A stretch of 6,763 nt of DNA. Origin: Rhodocyclales bacterium. Lineage in GTDB: Bacteria; Pseudomonadota; Gammaproteobacteria; Burkholderiales; Rhodocyclaceae. The DNA lies in the NCBI GenBank assembly GCA_021286885.1, contig JAJTBM010000159.1, forward strand, positions 1 through 6,763. The letters are read 5' to 3'. Each line of letters starts with the position of its first letter. The stretch's first letter is position 1. The position numbers were made by a program, and so were the translations under genes. This document shows positions 5,596 through 6,763 of this stretch, piece by piece. The notes under the pieces are model-generated. The model was not told where the DNA came from. It worked only from the letters and a program-made list of their open reading frames with translations, and did no database searches.

Positions 5596-6763
5596 CGCTG
5601 CAATGGCTGCACGGATCTGCTCCAGGGTGGAGGGATCTTCGATAGTGGTCAGATCACCCGGATCACGGCCTTCGGCCAGGGCCTGGATGGAACGACGCAG
5701 CATCTTGCCGGAACGGGTCTTGGGCAGACCGGTGATGAAGTGGACGCGGCCCGGACGGGCAATGGCGCCGAGGCTGCCATCCACGATCTTCATCACGGCC
5801 TTTTCGAGTTCGACCACCTTTTCGGGGGTGTCGACGCTCTTGGGGTCTTTGACCACGGCGAAGGCCATGGGCATCTGACCCTTGAGCTGGTCAGCCACGC
5901 CCACCACGGCCACTTCAGCAATGGCGGGGTGAGACTGGACGGCCTCTTCGATTTCCCGGGTGCCCAGGCGGTGGCCGGCCACGTTGATCACGTCGTCGGT
6001 ACGGCCCAGGATCTTGAAGTAACCCTTGTCGTCCTTGATGCCCCAGTCGAAGGAGGAGTAGACCTGCGGCTCCTGGAACAGGGTGAAGTAGGTGGACACG
6101 AAACGCTTGTCGTCCCCCCAGACGGTGGACAGGCAGCCCGGCGGCAGGGGCGGCACCACGCCGACGATGCCCTTTTCGTTGGGGCCGCACTCGGAACCGT
6201 CATCGCGGAACAGGCGCACGTCGTAGCCATACACCGGGAAGCCCGGGGAGCCCAGCTGCACGTCGTGCTTTTCGACGCCAGGCATCAGCGACAGCATCGC
6301 CCAGCCGGTTTCGGTCTGCCAGTAGTGGTCGATGACCTGGATGCCCAGCTCGTCCATCATCCACTGGTGGGAGGTTTCATCCATGGGCTCGCCAGCGCAG
6401 TACAGGGCGCGCAGCTTGGACAGGTCGTACTTCTTGAGGAAGGCCGGGTCCTGCTTCTTGAGCACGCGAATGGCGGTCGGGGCGCTGAACATCACGGTAA
6501 CCTGGTGATCTTCGCAGATCTTCCACCAGATGCCGGCGTCGGGGCGCAGGGGGGTGCCTTCGTACATCACGGTGGCCATGCCGTTGATGAGCGGGCCGTA
6601 GATGATGTAGCTGTGACCCACCACCCAACCGATGTCGGAGGTGGAGAAGAAGGTCTCGCCCGGGTTGCCACAGTAGATGTGCTTCATGGACGCGGCGAGA
6701 GCCACGGCGTAGCCGCCGGTGTCACGCTGCACGCCCTTGGGCTTGCCGGTGGTGCCGGAGGTG
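5590..6763 (-). CDS. prpE: Propionyl-CoA synthetase, 5' partial
   Basis: This AMP-forming acyl-CoA ligase makes propionyl-CoA from propionate, ATP and CoA, feeding the methylcitrate pathway in the cytoplasm. About 390 C-terminal residues are visible; E. coli PrpE has 628, so roughly 240 N-terminal residues lie beyond the right edge. The visible part opens with the ATP-binding loop TSGTTGKPKG (codons 6762-6733). Counting from the GTG codon at 6732, it then shows QRDTGGYAVALA (2-13), SDIGWVVGHSYI (32-43), the adenylate motif YWQTETGW (137-144), LPPGCLSTVWGDD (196-208), GRTDDVINVAGHRLG (243-257) and PKTRSGKMLRR (337-347). Lys343 (codon 5706-5704) is the catalytic lysine that acyltransferases modify in this family. 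The QRDxGGYAVALA and PPGC-x-x-x-WGDD wording matches PrpE rather than Acs. The stop is TAA at 5592-5590, followed by two hairpins. Confidence 0.95.
   Translation of the reverse strand, partial: TSGTTGKPKGVQRDTGGYAVALAASMKHIYCGNPGETFFSTSDIGWVVGHSYIIYGPLINGMATVMYEGTPLRPDAGIWWKICEDHQVTVMFSAPTAIRVLKKQDPAFLKKYDLSKLRALYCAGEPMDETSHQWMMDELGIQVIDHYWQTETGWAMLSLMPGVEKHDVQLGSPGFPVYGYDVRLFRDDGSECGPNEKGIVGVVPPLPPGCLSTVWGDDKRFVSTYFTLFQEPQVYSSFDWGIKDDKGYFKILGRTDDVINVAGHRLGTREIEEAVQSHPAIAEVAVVGVADQLKGQMPMAFAVVKDPKSVDTPEKVVELEKAVMKIVDGSLGAIARPGRVHFITGLPKTRSGKMLRRSIQALAEGRDPGDLTTIEDPSTLEQIRAAIAAK

Noticed and set aside
5498..5878. Plus-strand open frame opposite the prpE 3' end
   Set aside because: It runs through the hairpins and antisense to conserved PrpE motifs, with no ribosome binding site or recognisable domain.
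5590..6763. Acetyl-CoA synthetase (acs) as the identity of the right-edge gene
   Set aside because: The wording of QRDTGGYAVALA, SDIGWVVGHSYI and the PPGC...WGDD block fits PrpE; Acs differs in these segments.

Overview
The window is GC-rich (estimated by eye at about two thirds G+C), densely coded chromosomal DNA with a betaproteobacterial feel. A Rhodocyclales-like origin is a guess from gene content and codon use, not from any search. No mobile element, tRNA, rRNA, CRISPR array or riboswitch was seen.

Plus strand, positions 1-3978. A TAXI-type (TRAP-associated) solute-binding protein enters from the left edge without its N-terminus and ends in a C-terminal membrane segment plus a charged helical tail. 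It overlaps by four bases (ATGA) a xanthine phosphoribosyltransferase of the Bacillus Xpt type. After a 108-base gap comes a 671-residue protein with no signal peptide. It has an N-terminal module of unknown kind, a caspase/legumain-like domain that appears to have lost both catalytic residues, and about seven repeats of roughly 45 residues typical of PLL/DUF346-type beta-propellers. This is the least ordinary gene here.

Minus strand, positions 6763-4024. The right edge holds the C-terminal two thirds of propionyl-CoA synthetase (prpE), read leftward and followed by two hairpins. The second hairpin is a convincing intrinsic terminator with a GNRA-type tetraloop and a U-rich tail. About 20-30 bases beyond it begins a two-gene unit: a small exported protein of unknown family, then a CapA-family (PGA_cap, metallophosphatase-fold) exported protein. 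These two are joined by another ATGA overlap and a good Shine-Dalgarno. capA converges on the propeller gene across a 45-base gap that contains a GC-rich hairpin.

Functionally the window looks like three or four separate units: a possible purine-linked binding protein/salvage pair, an intracellular pseudo-protease/propeller protein that may be a binding or scaffold factor, a periplasmic pair, and propionate activation. The best candidate for something undescribed is the pseudo-caspase/propeller fusion at 1963-3978.
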